From Saccharicrinis sp965230625 (lineage in GTDB: Bacteria; Bacteroidota; Bacteroidia; Bacteroidales; Marinilabiliaceae): DNA of 64,000 nt. The stretch spans positions 806,001 to 870,000 of the forward strand of contig CBDDLL010000002.1 in the NCBI GenBank assembly GCA_965230625.1. The letters run 5' to 3'. The position numbers were made by a program, and so were the translations under genes. Of the stretch, positions 1 through 9,626 are shown piece after piece (the first letter of the stretch is position 1; every line of letters starts with the position of its first letter). A model generated the notes under the pieces. The model was not told the DNA's origin, did not search any database, and saw nothing but the letters and a program-made list of their open reading frames with translations.

Positions 1-1238
1 AACTCCGATTTGGTAATAATCTGTGCATGAATATATGGTTCGTCAATTCGATCAATTACAGTTGGTTCAGGAAGTCCAGATGGATTATGCACTTCCATTT
101 CCTCGCCCTTTTTTGTATGCACAATATAAGGTACGTTAGGAACTGTTGTAATCACATTCATGTCAAATTCCCTATCCAATCGCTCTTGAATTATCTCCAT
201 ATGAAGCATACCTAAGAAACCACATCGAAATCCAAAACCTAAAGCAGCAGATGATTCCGGCTCAAACGTTAAGGATGCATCATTTAACTGAAGTTTTTCC
301 ATAGAAGCTCTTAAATCCTCATAATCATCACTATCTATAGGGTAAACTCCAGCAAAAACCATTGGTTTAACTTCCTCAAAACCTTCAATTCGTTGAGAAC
401 AACCTCCTTTTACATGTGTTATGGTATCTCCAACCTTAACTTCCTTACTGGTTTTAATTCCAGAAATAATGTATCCAACATCTCCTGTTCTCAACACCTT
501 TCTGGGTTCCATATCTAATCGGAGCACTCCAATTTCATCGGCATAATATTCCTTATCGGTAGCCATAAACTTTACCAAATCGCCTTTATGAATTTCTCCA
601 TTAACTACTTTAAAATAAGCTATAATACCACGAAATGAATTAAATACAGAATCAAAAATCAAACATTGTAGTGGCTCCTTCGGCTCACCTACTGGTGGTG
701 GAACCTTTTCAACTATTGCTCTTAAAATATCATTAACACCTAATCCTGTTTTCCCACTTGCACGAACAATATCTTCTCTGCTCCCACCAATCAAATCAAT
801 AATCTGGTCTTCAACCTCCTCAGGCATAGCATTGGGCAAATCCATCTTATTCATTACAGGGATGATATGAAGATCATGCTCAATGGCTTGATATAAATTC
901 GAAATAGTTTGCGCCTGAATTCCTTGCGTTGAATCTACAATTAGCAATGCTCCTTCACAAGCTGCAATTGAACGAGACACTTCATATGAAAAATCGACGT
1001 GCCCTGGTGTATCAATAAGGTTAAGAACATATTTTTCTCCATCCAACTCATAATCCATCTGAATAGCATGACTCTTTATGGTAATTCCTCTTTCCCTTTC
1101 AATATCCATATCATCCAAAACCTGCTCCTGAGCTTCTCTTTCTGATACTGTCGATGTAAACTCCAAAAGCCTATCTGCCAAAGTACTCTTACCATGATCG
1201 ATATGAGCTATAATACAAAAGTTTCTTATATTCTTCAT
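1..1238 (-). CDS. lepA: Elongation factor 4 (LepA), C-terminus beyond window
   Basis: Ribosome-associated translational GTPase that back-translocates stalled ribosomes. About 412 of the usual ~600 residues are present; the gene runs off the left edge. Reading the complement from the ATG at 1238 gives MKNIRNFCIIAHIDHGKS, with the P-loop AHIDHGKS at residues 11-18, then the switch II motif DTPGH and the NKMD guanine-specificity motif. Domain II and the start of the EF-G-like domains follow (GFRCGFLGMLHMEI is typical of LepA). The start is the only ATG directly before the conserved N-terminus. It is transcribed leftward from a promoter-like TATCTTTG about 70 bases upstream. No anomaly seen in the visible part. 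Confidence 0.96.
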   Translation of the reverse strand, partial: MKNIRNFCIIAHIDHGKSTLADRLLEFTSTVSEREAQEQVLDDMDIERERGITIKSHAIQMDYELDGEKYVLNLIDTPGHVDFSYEVSRSIAACEGALLIVDSTQGIQAQTISNLYQAIEHDLHIIPVMNKMDLPNAMPEEVEDQIIDLIGGSREDIVRASGKTGLGVNDILRAIVEKVPPPVGEPKEPLQCLIFDSVFNSFRGIIAYFKVVNGEIHKGDLVKFMATDKEYYADEIGVLRLDMEPRKVLRTGDVGYIISGIKTSKEVKVGDTITHVKGGCSQRIEGFEEVKPMVFAGVYPIDSDDYEDLRASMEKLQLNDASLTFEPESSAALGFGFRCGFLGMLHMEIIQERLDREFDMNVITTVPNVPYIVHTKKGEEMEVHNPSGLPEPTVIDRIDEPYIHAQIITKSE

Positions 1239-1307
1239 AATTTGATTTTCCCGTACGCTTAAAAATCCATTAACACCTATGGCATTTAGCCTTTTCTTTT
1301 GAACTTG

Positions 1308-1315
1308 CAAAGATA
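1308..1315 (-). promoter_or_regulatory. Bacteroidota -7 element for lepA
   Basis: On the minus strand this reads TATCTTTG, a perfect match to the Bacteroidota TAnnTTTG -7 element, 70 bases before the lepA ATG. No TTTG lies at the ideal 19-21 base distance, so the -33 element is weak or absent. Confidence 0.5.
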
Positions 1316-1822
1316 TTCAAATCATTCTAATATAATAAAGCAAAATCCTTAACATTGATATCTTTTCATAAAATAATATTAACTATTTAGTATTAAGACA
1401 AAAGTATAAAGACAAAAGAAAACAATTGGCTATATGCATTTTAACTATACTTAAGATTTAAGATATCTAGTACAGCATTCAAAAAAAATAAGAAGTCTGT
1501 CAAATCTAACTTAACTACTATATTTGTAATATGCATATAATTAGTATTTTAAGTTGGCATTTTGTTCGAATTAACTTTCGACTTCATTACTTTATAAACT
1601 CATTACTAGTATTATATGAGCATCTTAAAGAGAACAATGGTTATATATTAAAATATAATACACTAAAATACCAATGTAAAAAAAATAACAAGCTCAAATC
1701 TTTATACTTACGTCTTTATACTTTATACTGAATAGTCACAAATAATAAAATATCAAATGCTCTTCATCTTTAAAAATTTACACTTTATTTAAAAATTTAG
1801 CAAACAAACACGCGTTATATAA
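1316..1822. other. Gene-free AT-rich stretch
   Basis: Non-coding stretch between two divergent genes. The only structure recognised is a 40-base dispersed repeat at 1571-1610, listed separately. A 66-codon open frame crosses the repeat, but it has no family resemblance and is probably not a gene. Confidence 0.5.
1571..1610 (+). repeat. 40-bp dispersed repeat, copy 1
   Basis: Begins TTAACTTTCGACTT and ends TACTAGT. Two other copies of exactly 40 bases occur at 11438-11477 (minus) and 59926-59965 (plus). Read as codons, the forward frame gives NFRLxYFxNSLLV in all three copies, and many of the differences fall at third positions. Function unknown. Confidence 0.75.
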
Positions 1823-1830
1823 TATATTTG
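1823..1830 (+). promoter_or_regulatory. -7 element for the epimerase gene
   Basis: TATATTTG, a perfect TAnnTTTG match, ends 18 bases before the ATG at 1848. The -33 region is only loosely TTTG-like. Confidence 0.5.
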
Positions 1831-1847
1831 CCGAAAATAAGTTTTGC

Positions 1848-2804
1848 ATGAGTAAGATATTGGTAACAGGTTGCGCAGGTTTTATTGGTTCACATCTTTC
1901 CGAAGCCCTTTTAAACAATGGACATCAAGTTGTTGGAGTGGACAATTTTGATCCTTATTATAATAGAAGTTTAAAAGAAAAAAACTTGAGTGGATTTTCA
2001 AACCATCCAATGTTTACTTTTCATGAATTAGACTTATCTAACGAAGTACAAGTAAAAGAAAAATTAAGTGTAAAATTTGATTGTATAGTTCACCTTGCTG
2101 CTAAAGCTGGTGTAAGACCATCAATAGAAAATCCACAAGGTTATATAGACAATAATATTACTGCTACTCGTATTTTATTGGATTTAATGAAGGATATGGG
2201 TATCAAAAACATGGCATTTGCGAGTTCTTCATCGGTTTATGGAAACATACCTGATACACCTTGGAATGAAAAGATAGATGTTTCGGAACCTATTTCGCCA
2301 TATGCTTTTACTAAAAAAGCGTGCGAATTAATGAACCATACTTATCATCATTTATATAATCTCAACATTATTAACCTGAGATTTTTTACCGTATTTGGCC
2401 CACGCCAAAGACCAGATTTAGCTATAAATAAGTTTACAAGGTTGTTATTAAATGGTGAATCAATACCAATGTATGGCGATGGCTCCACCAGTAGGGATTA
2501 TACTTATATTATGGATATTGTTGGTGGTATTTTAAAATCAATTGAATACCTACTTAATAACAATAAAGTTTTTGAAATCATAAACCTGGGAAATAACAAG
2601 CCTACAAAATTAATTGACCTGATAAATGCTATAGCTGACGTAACAGGGAAACCTTTAAAAATTGAACAGTTGCCAATGCAACCTGGTGATGTAAATAAAA
2701 CTTGTGCCGATATTTCAAAAGCTCAAACACTTTTAGGCTACCAACCATTAACATCGGTAAAAGAAGGGCTTAAGAGCTTTTTAGAATGGTATTTGGATCA
2801 ATAA
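1848..2804 (+). CDS. NAD-dependent nucleotide-sugar epimerase (UDP-glucuronate epimerase-like)
   Basis: Cytoplasmic extended short-chain dehydrogenase that probably interconverts UDP-glucuronate and UDP-galacturonate, or a related sugar, for surface polysaccharide synthesis. The 318-residue protein has the NAD-binding GCAGFIG at residues 8-14 and the catalytic Tyr152 and Lys156 in YAFTK, with a serine-rich stretch near residue 127 supplying the third catalytic residue. FFTVFGPRQRPD is typical of the UDP-glucuronate epimerase group. Full length for the family. It stands alone, with a promoter-like element upstream and a hairpin downstream. Exact sugar specificity cannot be read from the sequence. 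Confidence 0.9.
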   Translation: MSKILVTGCAGFIGSHLSEALLNNGHQVVGVDNFDPYYNRSLKEKNLSGFSNHPMFTFHELDLSNEVQVKEKLSVKFDCIVHLAAKAGVRPSIENPQGYIDNNITATRILLDLMKDMGIKNMAFASSSSVYGNIPDTPWNEKIDVSEPISPYAFTKKACELMNHTYHHLYNLNIINLRFFTVFGPRQRPDLAINKFTRLLLNGESIPMYGDGSTSRDYTYIMDIVGGILKSIEYLLNNNKVFEIINLGNNKPTKLIDLINAIADVTGKPLKIEQLPMQPGDVNKTCADISKAQTLLGYQPLTSVKEGLKSFLEWYLDQ

Positions 2805-2940
2805 TTCGTTAATTTTTGGTTATTAGTTCAAGGATTATGATAAAGGAGAAGGAAGTGTGGAAAAAGGAAAATTGTACTTTCCTGAATAGAGTTAACCTTT
2901 ATGATATTGAAATAGATAAAGATATATATTAACTATAAAA

Positions 2941-2964
2941 GGGCTGCCATTAATAAGACAGCCC
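2941..2964 (+). terminator. Hairpin terminator after the epimerase
   Basis: GGGCTG and CAGCCC form the stem around a 12-base loop. It lies 137 bases past the epimerase stop. Similar GGCTG/CAGCC hairpins occur at 6004-6025 and 58412-58506. Confidence 0.6.
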
Positions 2965-3125
2965 TAATTAATTAATATTTACAATAGCCTTATTCCACCT
3001 AACTATTTCCCAAACGATTAAAAAATTGTAGGTTATTACATAGATTAAAAAAAAAACTGGATTGCTATCTACACGCAAACTTATTTCAAGTTATTACAGA
3101 CCACATTTATTCTTATTTAATTGTA

Positions 3126-3887
3126 CTAGTAACTACTAATTTCATTTATAATCCACTCTCCTTCTGGCTGTTTTAATAAATAAACAAATACATTAATATC
3201 ATTTGTATTACCCTTAACTTTAATTTGAAGTTGAGCAATTCCATGTCCATTAGTTATGTTAATATTTCCTTTAGGCTTATATCCGTATCCAATAATTCCT
3301 CCTGTTGATTCTATAATACTTTCGTCTGACTCTATAGCCTCAATAGCAACCTTATATGCATCCGAATTTTTCATTGCTGCACCAGCAGTGTAATTTGCAT
3401 ACCCAAAGGAGCAAATAACAAATAAAATCAATACTGATATTCGTAGCAATCTTTTAGGTTTATGTGGATTTTTTAGGACTTTGGTTTTTGCAATTTTGTC
3501 ACCAAGCCTCTTTTTATTAGAACTTGCCGCTAAAACAATAAATTCAATCGGTAAAATCACTATTAGTAAGTTTCTAATAAAAAGTTTTACAAAAGTTGGG
3601 GTTTCATTTTTAAATTCATTTTTAATCATAATCCCCATTATCCATTTTCCTATACTAATTCCACATATTGAGTCCTTAGAGAAGTAAATTAACAAACCAG
3701 GAATCATAAACCATAACATTAAAGATAACATATTCTCCATATTATCATTATTCATAAGATTTGGCCCTAAGGCAATAAAAAAAATTGAGCCCATTATAGA
3801 ACTAATAGCAAAATGGTCTATTAAAAATGCTGCTACCCTTCTCTTTCTGCTTGATAATTCAGTTGTATTTTCTGTTATTTCTGTCAT
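3126..3887 (-). CDS. RDD-family membrane protein with a Coa1/Tim21-like C-terminal domain
   Basis: A 253-residue inner-membrane protein. The N-terminal half is an RDD domain (SSRKRRVAAFLIDHF near residue 13, with the paired Arg and the Asp of the family name) spanning several hydrophobic segments. After a further membrane segment near residues 150-170, the C-terminal ~80 residues (KNSDAYKVAIEAIESDESII, then GxAxLxIxVKG, ending in a W-containing strand) resemble the Coa1/Tim21 cytochrome-oxidase assembly fold. RDD proteins are poorly characterised; transport or membrane organisation has been suggested. The ATG at 3887 directly precedes the conserved region. No operon partner. Confidence 0.75.
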   Translation of the reverse strand: MTEITENTTELSSRKRRVAAFLIDHFAISSIMGSIFFIALGPNLMNNDNMENMLSLMLWFMIPGLLIYFSKDSICGISIGKWIMGIMIKNEFKNETPTFVKLFIRNLLIVILPIEFIVLAASSNKKRLGDKIAKTKVLKNPHKPKRLLRISVLILFVICSFGYANYTAGAAMKNSDAYKVAIEAIESDESIIESTGGIIGYGYKPKGNINITNGHGIAQLQIKVKGNTNDINVFVYLLKQPEGEWIINEISSY

Positions 3888-4727
3888 TTTTTGTTTTTTT
3901 GTTGATGATTACGGCCTTATTGCATGGTCACATAAGGGAGTTCACCCTAATAAACTCTCCAAATTGAACTAAGCTAAAGCTTTGTATTTTGTTTTAAATT
4001 TTCATTTTATAGCCTTATTAGCTATTTAGTGTTAGTCTCCTTTCCAGAGGCTTTTCAAACTACTACGAACTTTTAGAAACTGTTTAAGTTTTATCCTTCG
4101 GTTTATTTTGGCGACTTAAGCCCTCATATTTCTGCAAAATTTCTTTAAATAGCGATGCTATTCGCATCAATTTTGGCTCATCTGAGAACTTAATTCTCTC
4201 AAAATAACTCACAAAAACAAAATTTAAACAGTTTCTTAATGTAATATTGCAGGATTTTAAACGAGGTAGCTTTGATCAAGTGCAACATTTAAATACTTGA
4301 TTTTATTGCTGTTTGAATCTTCATTGTAATAATCCAATGGCATATCTGGGATTATTTTTCATCACTTCTAGTTTTTCTACAGTTAATTTAAAACTTTCGA
4401 TAAGTACATTGGTTAAACTCGCAATATGCATTAGAAAATCTATTACACATTGAAATTACTTCAAAACAAGACACTTCGTTTCTTCACTTCAACTCACCAG
4501 AACGGTGCTATGCCTCGTTTCAGTAAATCCTTGTTTTATTAGTTTCTGATTATTGCTTCGTTCTGCATTGCCCAAGTAAAACTTGGCACTGCATTCACTT
4601 ATCGCAATAATTGTACTTTCAATGTTCATAACGAAGTTCTAATACATAATCCGGGTTAAATAGAGTCCTGGCTATTGTCCAACACAGACTCACATTTAGA
4701 TCTTACTAACAGCTAGAGACTTATTTA
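3888..4727. other. Gene-free 840-bp stretch holding a palindromic element
   Basis: No convincing gene. It contains the inverted-repeat element at 4075-4236. A 46-codon open frame on the minus strand (4489-4629) opens with MNIES, encoded by DNA very similar to bases near 11390, where another MNIES start is seen. This hints at a further decayed dispersed repeat, not a gene. Confidence 0.5.
4075..4236. mobile_element. MITE-like palindromic element, family 1
   Basis: About 162 bp bounded by 18-base terminal inverted repeats, AGAAACTGTTTAAGTTTT at 4075-4092 and its complement with one mismatch at 4219-4236. The interior has no open frame of note. Size and ends fit a non-autonomous miniature element or a REP-like structured repeat. 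Confidence 0.6.
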
Positions 4728-5921
4728 TTAATATCCACTTTTTATTATTTTATGTACAATATTTTTTTTGTCGGTATATACTACTAAAATGTATGTTCCT
4801 TTTATAAGAAATGATAAGTCTAATTGCATTTCATTTGTCAGGTTAGTTTTTTCAATCATTTTTCTTCCATTCAAATCAAAAAGAATGATTTTGCTTATAT
4901 TATGTTCTCCCGAATAAACTACATTCAGATAATCTGCTGTTGGAACAGGAAAGATAGATAATTCCGGTTGATCACTTACATTTTCTTTATCTACATATAA
5001 GTCACTACTTATAATAGATTTTAAAGAAAAATATTTCGATTTGGTCAATCTACTATGATTTAAGTTGGTAGAAAAAGAAAAAACACCATAACTCGTATAG
5101 GTTTTATTATTTTCAATCTTAATCAAAGAACTTCCGCTTTCACCAGGTATCCCTCTTGCATAATTAACTCCAAAACTATTATCTTTTATAACATCTGCAA
5201 TTCCATAACAATAGTAAAGAGTATCCCCATTATATGAATTAGGATCTAATGTATGAATTGTTGTAGCAGGATATGAAAATTTATAAAAAATTCCATCCAA
5301 GAATGATGAATTATCAGATTCGAATCCGATACTTATCCATCCGGTTTTATCTCCAATCGATTTTTCAAGTTCCAAAACTGAAAAGTCAGAATTAGACATA
5401 TTCCAATTTTCAAAAATGAATACTTTTTTTACCCAACTGCATTCAAAATTGTTATTCACCATACCGTTGTCTAAAACTGGACAAACAAAGAGTGAATCGT
5501 ACAATAATAAATCTTTGTTCATTTTAGCAACACAATGACATGCAGTTAAAACATGCTTTCGACTAATTAAACTTCCCGAACATTTACTTTTTATTGAATT
5601 ATTTTCAAGTTTAAATAGTTTTACACTTGTTCTAATAGGGTAACTATTTATATCAAAATCTAAAGATGCTTGTCTTTTTCGTGTAAAACTACTTTCAGGA
5701 TAAACATTATCTACCGGTGTCTCCTCGTTTAAAACATTTAAATCGTCATTAAATTTTCCTATAAAATAATTGGTCATTTCGCTATCAATAGTCGTATCAA
5801 AGTCAACTTGATTCAGAGTATCTACCGTTCCATCAAAAAGATTAAATGAAATTATTCTCTTATTTTGTCCAACTACTTTTAAACAGCAGAACATAAATAT
5901 ATAAAACAATGTTCTTTTCAT
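4728..5921 (-). CDS. Secreted trypsin-like serine protease with T9SS sorting domain
   Basis: Predicted extracellular protease. The 397-residue protein starts with a signal peptide (MKRTLFYIFMFCC, probable cleavage after VVG or GQ near residue 19). The catalytic triad is visible: His129 in LTACHC, Asp179 in NSDFSVLELE and Ser262 in GIPGESGSS. The last ~75 residues (starting LSIFPVPTADYL) form a type A Por secretion C-terminal sorting domain that targets the protein through the outer membrane by the type IX system. The 50-odd residues before the catalytic domain may be a propeptide. Monocistronic. Substrate unknown. Confidence 0.88.
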   Translation of the reverse strand: MKRTLFYIFMFCCLKVVGQNKRIISFNLFDGTVDTLNQVDFDTTIDSEMTNYFIGKFNDDLNVLNEETPVDNVYPESSFTRKRQASLDFDINSYPIRTSVKLFKLENNSIKSKCSGSLISRKHVLTACHCVAKMNKDLLLYDSLFVCPVLDNGMVNNNFECSWVKKVFIFENWNMSNSDFSVLELEKSIGDKTGWISIGFESDNSSFLDGIFYKFSYPATTIHTLDPNSYNGDTLYYCYGIADVIKDNSFGVNYARGIPGESGSSLIKIENNKTYTSYGVFSFSTNLNHSRLTKSKYFSLKSIISSDLYVDKENVSDQPELSIFPVPTADYLNVVYSGEHNISKIILFDLNGRKMIEKTNLTNEMQLDLSFLIKGTYILVVYTDKKNIVHKIIKSGY

Positions 5922-6003
5922 AAATTCAGATTATTGAGTCTATTTCTTTACTAAATGGCATTTAACAACATTTAATTAGATAAAAAATGATTGGTATAAA
6001 AAA

Positions 6004-6025
6004 GGCTGCCCTTAACAGGACAGCC
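6004..6025 (-). terminator. Hairpin downstream of the FG-GAP protein gene
   Basis: GGCTG and CAGCC arms (with CCC/GGA next to the loop) lie just past the stop at 6063 of the leftward gene. It belongs to the same GGCTG hairpin class as 2941-2964. Confidence 0.55.
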
Positions 6026-6062
6026 CTAATCTATAAAAATAGATATTAACACTAACCTAATC

Positions 6063-9053
6063 TTATTCCACAATAACTCTATTTACTGTTGTATTTGATT
6101 CTGTTTTGATGTACACCATATAAATACCACTACCCAACTCAGTAAAATCTATTATTTCATACGAGGTAGATGGGTTGTTTAAATAAACAACACTTCCTGC
6201 TATATTGTATATTTTAATTTGAGCAATTACTTCTTCAGACTTAATATGCAAACAGTCTTTTACTGGATTTGGATATACGTTAACATCCGACGCAACCACT
6301 TCATGCATGCCTGTTTCTGTAACATCATTTACTTTTACTGTAATATTTCCTTCTCCTAAACTAATACCATCCGACACCTGAATTGTTAAGTTATAGCTAG
6401 TAGTAGTTTCGTAATCTAATTCAGCTGACGTTTTTACTGTAATATTACCTTCTGTATCAATCGCGAAGGCATTGTAGTCATCTCCAGATATAATATTAAA
6501 TGATAATTCATCCCCATCATTATCAACTGCTATTACCTTACCCACAAATGTACCCTCAATACTATTTTCATCTACATTAAAAGTTACATTTGCTATTTGT
6601 GGTATATTATTTCTTTTAAAAATAAAAGCTGAACCTGAGTTATAACCTTTATCGTCGTCATATGTGACTCCTACAACAATATTATCTCCACTTATACTTA
6701 CTGATTTTCCAAAACAATCACTTCTCCCTCCATCTGATGATGTAAGTTTAGCTGTTTCGGTCATATTAATCCATCCAGTAGCTGGCTTTTCAAAAACATA
6801 AGCAGAACCTGAGTTAGTATTTTTATCATCGTCTCCTTGAGCTCCCACAACAATATTATCGCCACTTATACTTACTGATACTCCAAACACATCATATGCC
6901 TCAGCATCTGATGCTGTTAATTTGGCTGTTTCGGTCATATTAATCCATCCAGTAGCTGGCTTTTCAAAAATATAAGCAGAACCTGAGTTAGTATTTTTAT
7001 CATCGTCTCCTTTGGCTCCCACAACAATATTATCTCCACTTATACTTACTGATACTCCAAACTCATCATGTGCCTCAGCATCTGATGCTGTTAACTTGGC
7101 TGTTTCGGTCATATTAACCCATCCTGTTGCTGGCTTTTCAAAAACATATGCTGAGCCTTTATAATTATCGTACCGGTCTGCTCCCACAACAATATTATCG
7201 CCACTTATACTTACTGATTCTCCAAAATTATCATAAATCGATCCATCTGATGCTATTAATTTTGCTGTTTCGGTCATATTAACCCATCCTGTTGCTGGCT
7301 TTTCAAAAACATAAGCAGAACCTGAATAACTTCCATTTTCATCGTCTCCATATGCTCCTACAACAATATTATCGCCACTTATACTTACTGATATTCCAAA
7401 ATAATCTGCTTGCGCTCCATCTGATGATGTAAGTTTAGCTGTTTCTGTCATATTAATCCATCCTGTTGCTGGCTTTTCAAAAACATAAACAGAACCTGAA
7501 TCATCGTTTCCATCTGCTCCTACAACAATATTATCGCCACTTATACTTACTGATATTCCAAAATTATCATTGCTCTCACCATCTGATGATGTTAACACAG
7601 CTACCCTTTCCCAATCTACACTATTATTATATAATAAATATACACACCCTATTTTAGTACAATATCCACTAGATCCCACCACGGCATAATCACCTGATAT
7701 TGCAACCGAACAACCATACTTGTTAAGAAAATTTAATATTCCAGGTAAAGGGATAGCCTTAAATGATTGTGTCATTGAAGTCCAACCTGTATCTTGTTTT
7801 CTAAATAAATATCCCGAACCTGAGTTACTTCCATTTTCATCGTCTCCATTTGCTCCCACAACAATATTATCGCCACTTATACTTACTGATTTCCCAAAAC
7901 TATCTTTACTCGCTCCATCAGAAGCTGTAAGTTTAGCTGTTTCTGTCATATTAACCCATCCTGTTGCTGGCTTTTCAAAAACATAAGCAGAACCTGAATC
8001 ATCGTTACCATATGCTCCCACAACAACATTATCTCCATTTAAACTTAATGATATTCCAAAATTATCATATTCCGCTCCATCAGAAGTTGTTAACTTTGCT
8101 GTTTCGGTCATATTAACCCATCCTGTTGCTGGCTTTTCAAAAACATAAGCAGAACCTGAGTTGTATCCATTATCATCGTCCTGGTATGCTCCCACAGCAA
8201 TATTATCGCCACTTATACTTACTGATATTCCAAAACTATCATCCCTATAACCATCTAACGCCGTTAACTTTGCTGTTTCGGTCATATTAACCCATCCTGT
8301 TGCTGGCTTTTCAAAAACATAAGCAGAACCTGAGTTAGAATTTTTATCATCATCTCCAGTAGCTCCTACTACAATATTATCACCTGATATACTAACAGAA
8401 TAACCAAAACGATCATTTTGCGCTCCATCAGAAGCTTTAAGTTTGGCTGTTTCTGTCATATTAACCCATCCTGTAGCTGGCTTTTCAAAAACATAAGCAG
8501 AACCTAATCTTCTTTCATCTCCATATGCTCCTACAACAATATTATCGCCACTTATACTTACTGATCTTCCAAACTCATCATCTGGCTCAACATCTGATGC
8601 TGTAAGTCTGGCCGTCTCGGTCATATCAACCCAACCTGTTACAGGTTTTTTAAAAACGTAAACTGCGCCAGAACAATTATGACTATTAATAGCATCAGAA
8701 GCACCTATAACAATAATATCACCATAAATACTTACATCGCACCCAAAATACATTTGAGCATAGGAGAAATTCATATTTCCAAATTTACCTGCATCTGAAG
8801 GTGTAAGTGTAGCTATTATTTCCCAAGCAGTACCACTATTTTGCAATACATAAGCACGACCAATCTTATCAGGACCAATAGCTCCTACTACAGCATATTC
8901 CCCAGATACATCAACCGAATAACCAAATTCAAATCTATCCAGTTTTTCTTGAAAGCTTGGTAGTGATTTTGATTTCTCTACCCAATCTTGTCCTTTAACA
9001 TTTAATAGGGATATAAACATCCCAAATAAAAATAGTAAAACCCTTAAATTCAT
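6063..9053 (-). CDS. Secreted FG-GAP double-propeller protein with cadherin-like and T9SS domains
   Basis: A 996-residue surface or secreted protein. After a signal peptide (MNLRVLLFLFGMFISLLNVKG) come 14 repeats of about 45-55 residues with the core SVSISGDNIVVGA and ending GSAYVFEKPATGW, the FG-GAP/integrin-type blade. Repeats 1 and 8 differ from the rest in the same way (DYAVVG or EYAVVG, no MTETAKL tail), so the array reads as two consecutive seven-bladed propellers. A cadherin-like domain follows (VDENSIEGTFVGKV, then LDYETTTSYNLTIQVSDG) and finally a type A T9SS sorting domain (VNVYPNPVKDCLHI). Probable role is adhesion or binding; ligand unknown. The DNA repeats are nearly identical, so copy number may vary. 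Confidence 0.87.
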   Translation of the reverse strand: MNLRVLLFLFGMFISLLNVKGQDWVEKSKSLPSFQEKLDRFEFGYSVDVSGEYAVVGAIGPDKIGRAYVLQNSGTAWEIIATLTPSDAGKFGNMNFSYAQMYFGCDVSIYGDIIVIGASDAINSHNCSGAVYVFKKPVTGWVDMTETARLTASDVEPDDEFGRSVSISGDNIVVGAYGDERRLGSAYVFEKPATGWVNMTETAKLKASDGAQNDRFGYSVSISGDNIVVGATGDDDKNSNSGSAYVFEKPATGWVNMTETAKLTALDGYRDDSFGISVSISGDNIAVGAYQDDDNGYNSGSAYVFEKPATGWVNMTETAKLTTSDGAEYDNFGISLSLNGDNVVVGAYGNDDSGSAYVFEKPATGWVNMTETAKLTASDGASKDSFGKSVSISGDNIVVGANGDDENGSNSGSGYLFRKQDTGWTSMTQSFKAIPLPGILNFLNKYGCSVAISGDYAVVGSSGYCTKIGCVYLLYNNSVDWERVAVLTSSDGESNDNFGISVSISGDNIVVGADGNDDSGSVYVFEKPATGWINMTETAKLTSSDGAQADYFGISVSISGDNIVVGAYGDDENGSYSGSAYVFEKPATGWVNMTETAKLIASDGSIYDNFGESVSISGDNIVVGADRYDNYKGSAYVFEKPATGWVNMTETAKLTASDAEAHDEFGVSVSISGDNIVVGAKGDDDKNTNSGSAYIFEKPATGWINMTETAKLTASDAEAYDVFGVSVSISGDNIVVGAQGDDDKNTNSGSAYVFEKPATGWINMTETAKLTSSDGGRSDCFGKSVSISGDNIVVGVTYDDDKGYNSGSAFIFKRNNIPQIANVTFNVDENSIEGTFVGKVIAVDNDGDELSFNIISGDDYNAFAIDTEGNITVKTSAELDYETTTSYNLTIQVSDGISLGEGNITVKVNDVTETGMHEVVASDVNVYPNPVKDCLHIKSEEVIAQIKIYNIAGSVVYLNNPSTSYEIIDFTELGSGIYMVYIKTESNTTVNRVIVE
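6640..8640 (-). repeat. Tandem coding repeats inside the FG-GAP gene
   Basis: About a dozen copies of a roughly 135-165 bp unit, highly conserved at DNA level: the segment encoding MTETAK and the one encoding ISGDNIVVGA recur almost unchanged. Such similarity suggests recent duplication or gene conversion and makes this a likely assembly or slippage hotspot. Boundaries are approximate. Confidence 0.8.
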
Positions 9054-9202
9054 AATAAAATCCTATAAAAAAATTAAAATTACAATTATCTATTTATGTG
9101 CACATTAGTTAACTAAAACGGTTCAAATTTGAGCAAAAAAAAAGTCTCCCATTAACAGAACTTGTAAACGGATTGAATTATCTTGTTAAGAGTATAAAAA
9201 AA

Positions 9203-9386
9203 CTTGTAAACGGTAAATTAGGTATTAATTCTTATTAGATAAGTTTAAAATCGATAAATGAGAGACTACAAACACGAGATGCAAACCGCCTTAAGCCAAA
9301 GCCACAGGCTATATACTAGTTTTCTTTTTACCTGGATTATGTATTGCTTTTTAAATATCCAGAAGACATAACTTACCGTTTACAGG
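9203..9386. mobile_element. MITE-like palindromic element, family 2
   Basis: Lies in the gene-free stretch 9054-9626. Inverted ends CTTGTAAACGGTAAATTA (9203-9220) and TAACTTACCGTTTACAGG (9369-9386) bound about 184 bp. A third copy of the core CTTGTAAACGG lies at 9161-9171 just outside. No open frame inside. The rest of the 573-bp gap is AT-rich with nothing recognised. Confidence 0.5.
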
Positions 9387-9626
9387 TCTATAGTGCATTT
9401 CTCAAAGTAATTTATACCATTCACAAAGTCACAGTATTTAAATTAATTATTCTATTCACTTTTGTATTGTTATTATCAATACTATCGGGCCATAACTAAA
9501 TACATTATAATCATTTACATTATTAACATGCAAAAAAGGTAAATACCCCCTATGTTGATAAACAGTTTAAATGAAATCATTAAAACAAAATAACTTATTA
9601 ATTAAAACTAATTTAAATTTATTATT

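Noticed and set aside
1531..1731. 66-codon open frame across the 40-bp repeat
   Set aside because: No family resemblance, AT-rich composition and position in a gene desert; the shared peptide comes from the repeat itself.
4489..4629. 46-codon minus-strand frame starting MNIES
   Set aside because: Too short, no homologue recognised; its beginning resembles non-coding DNA near 11390, so probably repeat debris.
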